Source: Tetragonia tetragonoides (lineage: Eukaryota; Streptophyta; Magnoliopsida; Caryophyllales; Aizoaceae). Taken from it: DNA of 64,000 bases. This document shows, piece by piece, positions 1-11,705 of this stretch. The translations under genes were made by a program, and so were the position numbers. The notes below the pieces were generated by a model that was given only the letters and a program-made list of their open reading frames with translations, had not been told where the DNA came from and ran no database searches. The stretch is from the NCBI GenBank assembly GCA_038025085.1, contig CM076146.1, forward strand, positions 11,036,001 to 11,100,000. The letters are read 5' to 3'. Position 1 is the stretch's first letter, and each line of letters starts with the position of its first letter.

Positions 1-1601
1 AAAAAAGAGAAGTTGATTAGGAAAAAAAAATCAAACGAGATGAAAGGGCAAATGCGTATTTTTATTCACTAACTATGTTATCAGGACTAGGGTACGGGTG
101 TCGAGTGTGGGTACGGGTCCAAGTGTCGGATACGTCATGGTTTGAAATTTGAGGACACGGGGATGTTGTCCAAAATTAGAGACAAGGGTACGGGGAACCT
201 GTCCTAAACCTGGACACGGGTGCAGGGGTATGGCATTTTAAAAATACTTCGCCTCTCGCATCGCGCCTCGTGTTTTTGGACCCTATCACCTCGGAGCGCC
301 TCGCGCTTTTTTAAACACAGCAGACTAATCCCATGGGACTTGAAGTGAACAGGCAGGAAGTTCTCCATTGGCTCTGAGGGGGCTCTGATTTGGAACCTCT
401 AGTCATATAAATTTTCGACATTTTTGGTTTTTATGTTTGAATCCCCCCCCCCCCCCCCCCCGCTTTTTTTATATTTAGAAATCATGTTTTGGTGCCTTGT
501 TTTCTGTCTCTGTTTTTGTGCAAAATACTAGACATAAGTAATATTTATCTCTGGAGCAATATGATCTGGCTTACTAGTACTCTTATTTTTGGTCCCAACT
601 ATTTGTTGTTTTTTGTTAGTTTGTATAGAAGTTGGGTGTCAGTACTCAGGGCTCTCTGATAATATGTCAGCCAAGATCTATATGGCTGACCTGAGTAAAT
701 GATTTAAGACTCGATTGGGTTGGTGCATTGGTTCGTGTGCACATTGGGGTTCAGTTTAATGGCGGGAAAAATAATTTTTTGGGGAAGTGGTTTGTTAAGA
801 ATGTTAACTTTTCAGACTTTCTTGGAAAATAATTTGCCTACCAATAAGTTGCTCGTTGGGTAGAGTCCAACTTGAAGAAATGAACAGAATATTCCACTTG
901 ATATGTGATTCTATGAGGTCTACAACTCTTTGTTTATGAAACAATTTAAGGAGAATGAATGAGGTGCTCTCGACGTGGTACCAGCTTACGAGGATTTTAA
1001 GCCGAATAGCTACAATTAGCTAGAACGATACTTATTTTCTGGTTAATTATAGGAAAATTTGCGGCAACTATTATTTCTATGTCACTTTTTATAAACAACT
1101 ACAGTATCTTTTATGGCACTACCTTTTTGGAATACGGCGAAGTTAGGGCCTAAAGTGATGAAATTACTCTTTAAAACCTTATTTTAAATTCATAATGAAG
1201 ATTCCTTCCTCATTTGGTTTGTGGCTCTCTTCAAGACCAACCCACCTCCTGTCTTAATCGAAAAATTGACATAAGCATAGTGAAGAAAAAAAGAAACAGT
1301 TTTGAGGGCAATATAAGAGTTTAGTGTGGGCATTGAGGAGGTCTTGAATAGTTCGTACGTTAGGATTTTTGGTGGGCTTGATTTTTTTGAGGGGAATGTC
1401 CTTTGTTGTGTCCTTGTGGGAGATTAAGCATTCTTGGTGAGCAGTTGAAGATTGATTCATGTCTACTTTGAAACTTACTTGTGAACTGTTCTTGCTAGTT
1501 TTAAGGAATGGAAGCTCATTAACTAGGTATAACATGCTGTTTATAGTTGTTTAGTTTATTCATGTTTCTGGGCGCTGAAGTTTGTTGAAATAACTAATCA
1601 G
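1..1601. other. Region upstream of the first visible ARG1-like exon (intron or flank)
   Basis: I find no exon here that encodes a DnaJ J domain (no HPD-type segment), although the gene downstream should have one 5' of base 1602. The stretch is either a long intron of that gene or flank of a 5'-truncated copy. Bases 80-300 are unusually GC-rich, with repeated TACGGGT/GACACGGG words, and resemble old repeat DNA. A run of about 19 C lies at 443-461. A 93-codon open frame on the minus strand at 1254-1535 has fairly protein-like composition but matches nothing I recognise. Confidence 0.5.
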
Positions 1602-4600
1602 GCCCTGGATGCTGAGGGCATGGATATGGAAATTGACTTATCCAACCTGGGGACTGTCAACACAATGTTTGCTGCATTATTCAGGTAAACGGAATTCTAA
1701 ATTTAGTGTTTCAATGCAATTGTTTTTCTCTGCTTGCTGAGCAATTTGTATATTGTTGGTTTCCAGTAAGCTAGGTGTCCCTATCAAGACAACCATCTCT
1801 GCTAATGTTCTGGAAGAAGCACTAAATGGAACTGTGACTGTTAGCCCACTACCCATTGGGACATCAGTTAGTGGAAAGGTGCTTATTTGATTATTGCTTA
1901 AATTCGTGTTTTTTCAAATGCAGTTTCTTCATATGTTCTATGTTTCTATTGCAGGTAGAGAAGCAATGTGCCCACTTCTTTGGTGTGACAATCAATGAGG
2001 AACAAGCAGTGTCCGGGATTGTAGTTTGCGTTACTTCAGCTGCCCAAAGCAAATTTAAGGTGTAGGTGATTGCAAGGATATATTTACATAAGATTTTCAA
2101 AATGATCTCATCACTGGCATGTGCTGTGACTTTTGCAGCTTCTTTACTTCGAACAAGACATAAATAGAGGTTATGGCCTAGCACTGCAGGTATTTTCTAT
2201 CATCATTGTTGTTGTTATAAAAAAAACTAAAAAGTCATTGCATTCCTCTAAGTTGTCTTCTCTCTTTCCTATCTGCTAGCCTGCTCTTATTTTTCAGTGA
2301 ATCGAATATATTTTTCTAGTACCTGATGATACTTCATGTTACTGGATTTGAAGGAAAAAGACTTTATATGATGGCTGTTTATTTCTGGAATTCTGTGATG
2401 CTTTCAGATTAACTCAATGCACCTTGTACATTCTAATACAATTGAACTTTAGTGGAGAACTACATAATTTATAGCTTAGCTCATAGGTTTTTGATTTTTC
2501 GTAAAATGAATCATGGTTAGTAGCTGTAAAATTCCACCTGCAGCTGCATATCCCATGTTCTAGTCTTCCTTTCTTTTTTTTGTTTTTGTTGTTCCCCCCC
2601 CCCCCCCCTTCTTTTCAGCCGCTTGTAGGGTTTTCCCGAAGGAGTTGGGCCATGGAAAGTTCTCATTGGGTGAGATCCATGCAGTCTTTTCTCTCTCCTT
2701 TCCTATCTGATCAACTGTGAATTCCTCGTATTGCTGTGCTTTATCTCTTCTCCCTCTTTTCTGTGTCCTTGGATTTATCTCGTGGTAGCTGGGCTATGAC
2801 TGTGTAAGGACTAAGGAGTGCTGCCTCTCTTCCCTCAGTTTGGGGACCCGGGGGGGGGGGGGGGGGGTGATGACATGTTTTGAGGCTATCCATTTTCCTC
2901 TAGACATAACCAGTCTGTGAAAATGTGAGCGTTTAAGGTGATTGGGGTGATAGTATTGTGGAGAATGAAAAAATGGCAAAGGCATAAATGTAGCAAAGTT
3001 TTAGTTTTGACATTGTTTACCGACTTCATTCCACATAGAATCACATATTGCAGAGGGGCTACTTAAATAGGTTTTAATTCCAGAGGGGCTAGATTAGCTG
3101 ATAAGACCTCTGAGAAGTATTCCAGAGGTCCCAGGTACAAGTCCCCTTAAGGCCACTGGAGGTTTTCCTGGCCATTAACTTCAAGACCCATGAAATTAGT
3201 CAAGAAAAGTTTGGACACCCATGCTATCTAAAAAAAAAAAAAGGTTGTAATTTACCAAAGATAACTAGTAAGACCTCTAATAATTGTTTCGAGACGTCAT
3301 AGGTTCGAGTCTCCTCAGGCCACAAACAACATGCTCCCCCCTCAGCTTGTGAGCCCATCTAATACATATTATTTTGTTAGGCTTTTCTAAGAAATTCGAT
3401 TATAGATAGACTGGGAATATTAAGGATGTAGCATACCATGTGTACTTGCTACATGGGGATTCAACTAATGCAAAAACTAAACCCGAGGAGATTCCAAGTA
3501 GACAGCTGTTTAGATTTTGCATGTTCTTGCCTAACTCAAGGGAATTAGTTTGTCATGTTGGCCAATTTTTGGTGTAGCTGCATTGAGGTACCTTGACATG
3601 CCACATTCGAATGTGGTTAATAATTTTCTAGAACTTAAGTGGCAATGCGATTTTTTTGATGACCACAAGTGGAGTGTGGAGATGACTAAATTGTTAACGG
3701 AAACAACTTGCTAGTACAAAACAGCTTCAGTTTTCAGTGCTTTGTTTGATAATGTTCCGTTCTGCATCGAACTTTACTGATCATATTTTCCTTTGAACTT
3801 GTACTGAACCCTGGCCAAAGGTGGTTAGGCCACATCCAAAGCATTTCAAGTTCTAAAACCATTAGCAAACGCTACTTGCTCTCAGAAGAATCAAGTTTAT
3901 GGATGAAACTTGCCCTCTTGCATTCCTAAAGATCTAGTTTTGGAGGGTTGAAACTAAAAGAATCTGCTCCCCAAAGGGCTAGTTTCAGTGGTAGAAACAA
4001 AAAGAAACCATCACGTCCTATTGTATCGGTTCCTACAAGGACAAACTACCGAGGAATATTTTCTACCTGAGCCTAATGTGGGCTTTTTTTTTTTTTTTTA
4101 TTGAAACGAAATGGGAATTAGGTTTTGAGGGAACATATGGAAATAGTTCCTTTGTGCTTATTCTACGAGAACCAATTGTTGCGTAGTGGCTAGTGGAAAC
4201 CACTTAAAATCAAGGATTTATTACTTTTTGACCAAAACATTCTTTGATAGTAACTCACATTTTATTTCAAGTTGTATAACTAACATTACTATTTTAGAAT
4301 ATCGCTATTTTTCATAAAAGTTGGTGATATTGATAATTTCCTAAGGGGGACGTATTATTGTGGGTTCTCTTATTGCCAAGGTAGCACGGAAATGGGTAAA
4401 CGGACACGGAAAACACAAATTCTCGAAAATTATAAAATGCAGGGAAGCACAAAAACGAGAATGCGGACACGGGAAATGGAAAACGCAGGCTGAGTGCCAT
4501 GTCCGTGCTTCCTTGCTTATGATTGTGGTCATTGTTCATTTTCCTTATGCATTACATTTAATCTCGGATGCACGGAAACTATAATGAGGTCACGTTTCCC

Positions 4601-6879
4601 TCATCAGAAACTTTGGAAACTCGGAACTTAAGGGAAACGTCCCCTTTATCTAAACAGCAGTTCTAGTAGTAATTGACGTCTAAAATTCTTAGAGCACCTT
4701 TGCTTTCTATAATCTATTTACATATTGCACTAAATTACTGTGAAGAATAATTTTTTTTATCATTATTACTAGTGTTATTTATAATCTAGTTTTATAAGCA
4801 AAAAAATATATACTCTATATAATTATTTATAATCTCTTGTATTTCCGTGTTTCCTAATTTTTTGAGAATTTAGGGGGCTGTTTAATTTTGACAAAAAAAT
4901 TTCTGTTTTCATTTCCCCAATTATTCTAAGAATTCATTTTCTTTGAATTTGTATTCCAGTGGTAGAAACCTATCTAAAAACGTGTTCCATTCACCCATTT
5001 CTCTCTCTCTCACTTTCTCCCTCCTCACTTTAAAACTCAGCCCCAATTTAAGTGATAAATAGCCACCCTGGCATCTAAACCCACCACCAAGCTATAATCG
5101 GTTTTCTATCAAACTCCACCCCACCCAACCCAACCCTCCATCTTCACCAATGCCTGGCGACTACCCACTTGGGCCTCAAGCAGCCAAGCAGGAGTATTGG
5201 TGACCATTAATTGGTGACCAAATTAAGGTGAGGGAGGAGAGAGAATTGCATATGAAGCTTTTGATTTGTAGACAAGCACTACAGCAAAATCCATGGCACA
5301 AATGCAATGGGGGTAGTGGAATTGGGGAAGAAAAGAGTAGAAAACATCAATTTGATGTTTTCTCATTATTCCCAAATCCCTTGTAAATTTGGGAAACAGG
5401 AAAACCGTGATTTCTTAGAAAATAATGGAGCAATTGTCCATTTGGAACACATTTTCTTGTCCACCGTGTTTCTTTGAAAAAAGTTCTAGAAAACAGGTGA
5501 AGTAAACACACCCTAGATTTCTCGTGTCCGCGTTTTCAGTTTCTATTTCTCCATTTCTGTGCAACATAGCATTTAGTCTCAATGATGATGTCACTCTTTT
5601 AGGAGCCATTTGGCCTAGCTGTTCCCAACTTCCACTTCTAATCTCATATTTCTTCTTGCCCACCCGCTATACATCCCCTTTGGCCTCTGCCTCCTCGTCC
5701 AACTTCATAAGAAGTTGAAATAAAGTTAGGAGTAGAAGCAGAAGTTGCAAATTGTAGCTTCTACCTCTAGTCCTACATCTAGCTTTTTTTCTACTTTATT
5801 GGAGGTGGAGCGGGGAATGTATGGAATAGGGGGTGGACAAGGAGAAATGTGGGAGAAGAAGAAGTTGGAAGAAGGTAGGCCAAATAGGCTCTTTAATTTC
5901 CTTTTAGAAAGGAGGGAAGGGACAAGGAACACAATGATATGAAGAAGGTAGGCCAAACAGGCTCTTTAATTTCCTTTTAGAAAGCAGGGAAGGGACAAGG
6001 AACACAATGATAAAATGTGGGATCTCGATACACCTGCTTATCATTTCTGTATATGCTACATGCAGTGTTATTTCACTTGTGCTTCTTGCGGTAGTAGATT
6101 GTGTTTTATCACTTTATCTATTAGAAGGCAATTCTGTGACTTATCCATTTCAACTATGCTCTTCCCTTTGTTTAAAGTGTTCATGTAACTTTATGATCTA
6201 TAATTATATTGCTAGTAGTTTACACATGTAACTTTTTCATAAGTATCTCTCTGTGTCCAAATTTATCAACTGATAGCCAATATGTGATTGTAAAACATGG
6301 CTTCTTACCATCTGTGTAATGCAGGAGGATAGCGAGAAAGCTGGCAAGGTGACATCTGCTGGCATGTATTTCTTACATTTTCAAGTATATAGGTTGGATT
6401 CAACTGTCAATGCGGTAAGTACATGTATGAATTTTCCTTTTTCATCGGGAGTCCATCTGCCGTGGTTGAAATGATATATTCTTTTTTCTTTTTTTGTGTT
6501 TGTGTTTCTCTTCTTGCAGTTAGCAATGGCCAAGGACCCTGAAGCTGCATTTTTTGTACATCCATTGCAGGCATTGGCTCGTTTTCAAGAGGTGACAAAT
6601 ATTAATCCTCATACCCATGCTTCTGGTAAACAGGTTGATGAGCTGTTGAAGCAACGAGACAGCATTCAATCTGCTTTCACCGTGGTGAGGACACTAGCCA
6701 CTCCTGGGAGTGGCCACGTGGCCAATGGGAGTACAAGTAAGGTTCCCGGTGAAGATGTCAGAGCTGAGAGCCCAGGGGAAGATGGAGGCTCTGATGGAAA
6801 GGACAAATCGTCCAGGAAGAGGTGGTTCAATCTCAATCTCAATCTCAATCTCAAGGGATCTGATAAAAAGCTTGGCTGA
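1602..6879 (+). CDS. ARG1: ARG1-like DnaJ-family protein, 3' part with internal coding loss
   Basis: Six exons can be read with GT-AG borders and continuous phase: 1602-1684, 1767-1878, 1955-2059, 2139-2189, 6325-6414 and 6520-6879, giving 266 residues with no stop until TGA at 6877. The order of motifs matches ARG1 (ALTERED RESPONSE TO GRAVITY 1), a peripheral-membrane DnaJ-like protein of root and hypocotyl gravitropism and auxin redistribution: ALDAEGMDMEIDLSNLGTVN, VEKQCAHFFGVTI, LLYFEQD, TSAGMYFLHFQVYR, DELLKQRDSI and the C-terminus KGSDKKLG. The J domain is absent from the visible exons. In the last exon PEAAFF is followed directly by VHPLQALARFQEV. The family has about 75 residues between these points, including the start of the coiled coil, and they are missing here in frame. 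The C-terminal NL dipeptide is expanded to four by a hexanucleotide repeat at 6829-6852. The gene may be a shortened but transcribed paralogue or a young pseudogene. Family identity is firm; function is not. Confidence 0.85.
3080..3241 (+). mobile_element. tRNA-derived SINE
   Basis: About 160 bp with an A-box-like segment (GCTGATAAGACCTC), a B-box-like segment (CCAGGTACAAGTCCCC) about 30 bp further on, and an A-tract at the 3' end. It is flanked by AGGTTTTAATT (3069-3079) and AGGTTGTAATT (3242-3252), a likely target-site duplication with one mismatch. It lies in the big intron in the gene's sense orientation. Confidence 0.55.
3253..3420 (+). mobile_element. Second SINE-like copy
   Basis: It begins GATAACTAGTAAGACCTC and contains a B-box-like GGTTCGAGTCTCC, parallel to the SINE just upstream. 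No clear tail or target-site duplication was found, so it may be a decayed copy. Confidence 0.3.
4343..4647. mobile_element. Inverted-repeat MITE candidate in intron
   Basis: The ends AAGGGGGACGT (left) and ACGTCCCCTTT (right) are inverted repeats around 305 bp that contain GGACACGG-like words. No coding capacity. The family is not assigned because no target-site duplication is clear. Confidence 0.35.
4873..5513. mobile_element. MITE candidate with GGGGGCTGTTTA end
   Basis: The left end reads GGGGGCTGTTTAATTTTGAC. The reverse complement of the right end begins GGGTGTGTTTACTTCACCTG, so the termini are imperfect inverted repeats. AAACAGG and CCTGTTT words recur near both ends. No coding sequence. 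Confidence 0.4.
5602..5892. mobile_element. TTA-flanked MITE in intron
   Basis: The terminal inverted repeats are GGAGCCATTTGGCC at the left and GGCCAAATAGGCTCT at the right. TTA precedes the left end (5599-5601) and follows the right end (5893-5895). A TTA duplication is the hallmark of PIF/Harbinger (Tourist-like) elements. No protein-coding content. Confidence 0.6.
5868..6012. repeat. 73-bp tandem duplication across a MITE boundary
   Basis: Two direct copies, 5868-5940 and 5941-6012, start GAAGAAGGTAGGCCAAA and end CAAGGAACACAATGATA. They differ at only a few bases by eye. The unit includes the last 25 bp of the MITE at 5602-5892 plus flanking DNA, so it arose after that insertion. Confidence 0.8.
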
Positions 6880-7488
6880 TTGCTTCACTAGAATATGCGA
6901 ACAAAATCGAGTATGTTACTGAAATTCCAGTGTGGGAGATCATGCAATGATGGAAGTTGCCTTTCAATGGTCTATCCGTAACTTATTAGTTTTGATTCTA
7001 AACATGTCCATTTCCATCCATGCTGCCCCCCACTCCCCAGACGTAAAAGACTGCGGAGGAGATATAGAATGAAAAGGTTAGAAAATGATTTAATTCTTTA
7101 TGGTTGAGAACTCAGAATCTCCGTCGAAATGTATCTCTATCTTTGATATATTTCTTAGTATTTGTTCTCGAACTGTGCTGATTTTTGTATGGGTTATGAT
7201 GTAGATACTGTTGCATTGAACAAGTTCATGGGTTTCATTGTAAGTATGAATTTTTGCGTTATTGCCGATTTTGAGTGCTTGTCCAGGCTATTGTAGACTT
7301 GTATTGTATCTCTCTCTCTCTTTTCCGTTGCCAAGTTGAACTCAGATATCCGTTATTACTGTTAATGGGATTTCAAGTGGTTCTTACTTCTTATGCGACC
7401 ATTATAAGAGTTGAAATAGCTGAGCATATGAGTTAGATGACATAAAAGGGCCTGACTCCATGACTCCATGGTAGGGATTTTAGGTTTC
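6880..7488 (+). other. 3' UTR and downstream flank of the ARG1-like gene
   Basis: The sequence after the stop codon is T-rich with a (TC)n stretch near 7310. It probably holds the 3' UTR, but I cannot place a polyadenylation site with confidence. No gene is seen. Confidence 0.4.
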
Positions 7489-7491
7489 TTA

Positions 7492-7744
7492 GGCTCGGTT
7501 TGATTCACATGGAAAAAACTGAAGTGAACTGAATTGATTTATTTAACTTGACCGTTAACCATTTTAAATTCGTCCAAATATATTCAATATTGGACTCATT
7601 TGAAAGTATGTTTTGAGAGCTTTTTGATAACATAGCTATCATCATTAATTTATTTTGAAATAAAAATGTATACGAGTAATAAAGTTATACATAAACTGAA
7701 TTGTACTGAATTTAAATAAAATTAAGTTGAATCAAACATGACCC
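7492..7744. mobile_element. PIF-like MITE, CAGTT-rich family, copy 1
   Basis: The left end GGCTCGGTTTGATTCAC follows TTA at 7489-7491. The right end carries the inverse, GAATCAAACATGACC. The interior (TATTGGACTCATTTGAAAG, TATGTTTTGAGAG) is the reverse complement of the interior of the copy at 36991-37300, which fixes it as one family. A TAA follows the right end, so the duplication is imperfect here. Confidence 0.6.
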
Positions 7745-10250
7745 TAATTTGCATTACTACTTGTTAACGCAAAGCTTAATCTCGATATTGAGTGACATAT
7801 TGCCCATGTAAATTTGGTAATGGGTTCAGTTTCTCTGTTGAATAGTTTAAGAAACGATAGTCAAGGACTCGAGGTCAAGTTGCTCTTAACTTTTAAGAAA
7901 CCAATATGATGCTTGTTTAATAAATGAGCCGAGCATAAACATATCAATACTCGGTTTATTCCTCCCTATTTATGAATATATGAATAAAACATCTCAACTC
8001 TTTTTAGGAGAAATTATTAGATGGTTTTGGACCATATTCCCATGTCCCATCTTTCATAATTACAACTTTTTTATAAGGTAAATATATGTCCATTTATTTT
8101 GTGAGAGGTGGGAGTATTGATCCCGACCATGTAATAAAATTTCTCCACTAGAAGGCGGAGGATGTCTCTACTATGATTTCAAAGGCTTAGTCTTTTTACT
8201 TTCAGGAAATTTCTTGTAATTTCCACGTTTTCATATGTTGTGCAATGATACTGTTTATTTATATAAAAAATTAAGATTAAAATCTATCTATTAATACATC
8301 ATTTTAAGATTTAAGACTTAATTTGTTCTCTGAACGTGTCACTATTTTGAATGAGTTGGGATTCTCTATAATTTCTAAAGAAATGGAGGATGAGATGATA
8401 TCTTTCTTTTATTTGTTAAAAGAGATCTTATCATTCATTTAGGAAATGTAAGTAAATTAAAATGGAGAAGATCCCAACCCATTCTGAATGCCTTGTCGCA
8501 TAACATCATTGCAATGACGATCACTTTTATTGTGTATAATTTTGTTAATTAGTTTTTTTTTTTCTTTTTTTTCAAGATTCAAACCCTTAACCTTTAGGAC
8601 ATCATACTTGTCAATTGTACGCCACAAATATAATACTACCATATGTATATTAGGGAGTCTATTGTTTTATACATACCTATCATTTGAAAAATCTTGAATC
8701 CTCATACATCAGATACAGTCAATTAGATCTTCTGCATTTTGGAAATGGACCACATAGCAACGCCAATACTGGCAACTGTTGTTACTATGCACGACTCTAG
8801 ACAATAGTACTTCCCACTTGATCGAGTTTCCTCAATTGATGCAATTCTAGTACACTAATGAGATTCTGGTTCACAGGTATCGCACAATATGATAACTTTT
8901 AGGGACCATGTATGTCATAACTCATATATGAGCCTAAAAGTATAGGAAAGAAAAGGGATATAGTAAGCTTTTAGTGTCATGTCCAAAAAAAAAAGTTATG
9001 TTATCGTAAAATCTCATGCAATTAGTAATATTGATTTTTGTTCAGTTTTGAGCTTCAATTTTCTTTTCTCCAAAATAAATTGTGATTTTAACAATATTTT
9101 GCCTAGCCTCTAAATAGCCTAGAGTACCGTTTTGCACGAAAAACAACCTATACCCGGAACATGTTAAAGCACATTAGCAACCTAAAACCAAAGTTGAGAA
9201 TATTTGAGTAATTGAGTAAAACTAGTTAAAGTTTCATAATACGTACCCTGTTAAGAATAAGTTTTGTGTGAGATCAATCCACTAAAAAATGGTGTTATAT
9301 TGAGAATTAGTATAGGGCAATACACTTATCAAAAACAGTGATCATAATTTCTCTATAAAGTAACTATTATCATCAAGAGTTAAAATAAAATCGTCCAAAA
9401 AATATGCATGATTGAGGGTAGATCACGAAATATACCTAGAGGACGAGAAATAATTAAGTCGTATGTGACAGACACAAGAATGTATGTAAGGTCAGCACAT
9501 GGGAGCAAAGTAACACATGGAGAGCATATGAGTGGTGGCTTTCTTGTTACCTTAATGGTCTTAGATTGGATGCACGGAGAATCTGTCCTCTTTCTCTCTC
9601 CTAGACATACATTTAAAGTTGTTATTGGTTGGGAGTAGCATCAAGCAATGCAAGTTTGTTATGGAAAACACCTATCTAGCCTTGAGAATGCTTAAGAATT
9701 CAGCGGCAAAAGCTGATCATCATGCATCTTCATAGTACAATTAGGTCTATTCTTGCTTTTTTCAATGTTGTAGTTTCTTTGGGGACCTCATGTCCACAAC
9801 AAAGCTAGCTACACTTATCTAGTGATATCTTTGTGGTCATATAAAGTTGTCCCACAACTCATAGATAACTACTTATGCCAAACATTTTACACTTTCACTT
9901 CCCTTACTTTATAGTGCATGCCCTTATCTGTGGGAAGCTATTAGCTATGACTTTGCTTTTGTTTTGTTTAACTTATGTATGTGTTCTTTTCTACTCACCC
10001 AGTAATTAATTCAGTTTAATTCATAATTTATTTCAGTTCAATTCAATAAAAAAGAACACATACTTATATTTGATATAAAGAATCTTATATGACGTGTTTA
10101 AAATACGAGTCACAATTCACGACTCACTCTTACTCCAACGTATTAAAGTGTCAGAAAAACAAAAAAACAAATTATCTTTGCTAAAATTCAATTTATTTTT
10201 AGTAGCCTGTATATACTCTTATAGTTACACAGCTAGTGATTTATGATGAA
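7745..10250. other. Intergenic AT-rich DNA
   Basis: No gene is supported. Short SINE-like B-box words occur near 8110 (GGGAGTATTGATCCCGACC) and 8572 (AGATTCAAACCCTTAACC), without clear ends. Open frames here are short and of low-complexity composition. A CAGTT-type MITE fragment lies near 10010-10050. Confidence 0.4.
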
Positions 10251-10253
10251 TTA

Positions 10254-10447
10254 GGCTCTATTCTTTTTGTCGTTTCTATGCTGTATTTCGTTCCGTTCCG
10301 TTCGGCGTCGTTCCGTTCCGCATTCTGTACTTCATTTTGTCTCACAATTTCTTCCATCTGCACCGCCCCATTCCGTTCTGTTCCGTTTCACGACATTCCG
10401 TTCCGTTTCTCACCTTCCCGCACCATTCCGTTGACGAGAACAGGGCC
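10254..10447. mobile_element. TTCCG-repeat MITE, copy 1
   Basis: The left end GGCTCTATTCTTTT and right end GAGAACAGGGCC are inverted repeats, flanked by TTA at 10251-10253 and 10448-10450. This fits a PIF/Harbinger-type element. The interior is made of TTCCG pentamers (CGTTCCGTTCCG) plus a conserved core, CATTCTGTACTTCATTTTG, shared with the copy at 11248. Confidence 0.65.
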
Positions 10448-11170
10448 TTATTATGGAAATATATGTGGTCTAGGTGTTATGTATTCTTACTTGTGAGAGG
10501 TTGCTTGTTGTCTTACTTGATGAGGCTTAGGTATTAACTAGAGAGAACATTAATGTAAAGATGACAAATTAATCACTTCTCACGTCGTTCATCCGTTTTT
10601 GTTTAGGAGTATTTCATAACTTGAGAACATTATGGTAAGTTATGCTAATTAAGACCGTCTTATATATACAAGTTTATGTATAAAAGGAGTAGAGCATAAA
10701 AATAATGTTCCTACTTACTACCAACACATACTGCAGGACGAATGGACGATGTACATACTTCCTAAATAGGAATACAAGATTGGAATGAAGAACGTACATC
10801 GTTGTAATAAGAAGGCATTTCAATGCACAATGGGTACAATCCTGCTTCTCATATCTTAAGATCCCACAAACTAGTACTACAATGAATCCCTTAAAGAAAA
10901 CCACCAATATATATTTAAATAGGACGTATCATTGTCTAGTACCTACATTATGAATTTTCTTTTTTAACTTTCTTACAGGGAAAGAAACCAGTAACATGCG
11001 TGGAGCACATTTTATAAAATGATAAATAAATAGTTCCCTAGCTAAAGTGACCTAAAGATTTATCATCATCCACCGTGAAAATGGAGTTTTCTTATGAGTT
11101 AACGGAATGTTAACTCCGTCTTCATTTAATCCAATCGCGTTAACTTCGTTAATGTGTTAACTTATTTTAC

Positions 11171-11705
11171 GTTAAAGTCATTTATGAAATTTTTCTTGTG
11201 CGACCACCAAATGTAGGATTATTCACATTCATTTTTCCAACTAATTAGGCCCTGATCTTTTCGTCATTTCCATGCTACATTCCGTTATGTTGTGTTCCGT
11301 TCTGTGCTGCGTCATTCCACGCCGTTCTGTTCCGCATTCTGTACTTCATTTTGTCTCACATTATTTTCCATTATCCGCGGCGCCTCGTTTCATTCCCTTC
11401 CGTTTCATTCCTCATTGTCCCGCCCCATTCCGTTGAGGAGAACATGCTAACAACAATAACATACCAAAATTTGGCATAATGTATGGTCGGAGAACACATC
11501 TCACACAAAAAGCAAGAAAAAGGGGGTGAGGGGGATGTAAAACATTGGGGATTATTTTGGGCTAAAGTTATTTGTGAGATTATTCTTGTACGATCGTCTA
11601 AATGTGGGATTATTCACATTCATTTTTCCAATAATAACATACCAAAATTTGGCATAATGTATGGTAGGAGAACACATCTCACACAAAAAGTGGAAAAAAG
11701 GGGGT
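11171..11705. repeat. Tandem duplication, one unit interrupted by a MITE
   Basis: The segment running from CTTGT-CGAC-C through GGATTATTCACATTC and ATTTTTCCAA occurs at about 11192-11240 and again at about 11586-11631. The following segment, ATAACATACCAAAATTTGGC through GAACACATCTCACACAAAAAG, occurs at about 11457-11512 and 11635-11690. The first unit is split by the MITE at 11248-11447. The second unit is uninterrupted and so serves as an empty site. Confidence 0.7.
11248..11447. mobile_element. TTCCG-repeat MITE, copy 2
   Basis: Begins GGCCCTGATCTTTTCGTC after TTA (11245-11247). It shares TTCCG-type pentamers and the CATTCTGTACTTCATTTTG core with copy 1. The right end (GAGGAGAACATG) has decayed and the right TTA is not kept. 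It sits inside one unit of a tandem duplication whose sister lacks it. Confidence 0.6.

Larger units (their letters stand above)
2190..6324 (+). other. 4.1-kb repeat-filled intron of the ARG1-like gene
   Basis: The donor is at 2190 (CAG then GTATTT) and the acceptor is TGCAG ending at 6324. The intron holds a C run near 2595, a G run near 2850, a tRNA-derived SINE with a likely second copy, three inverted-repeat MITE candidates and a 73-bp tandem duplication, all listed separately. The other visible introns are 76-105 bp, so this one has grown by insertion. Confidence 0.8.

Noticed and set aside
1254..1535. 93-codon minus-strand frame with fairly normal composition
   Set aside because: No recognisable domain, no conserved neighbour, and it lies upstream of or within an intron of the ARG1-like gene. 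Kept only as unassigned.
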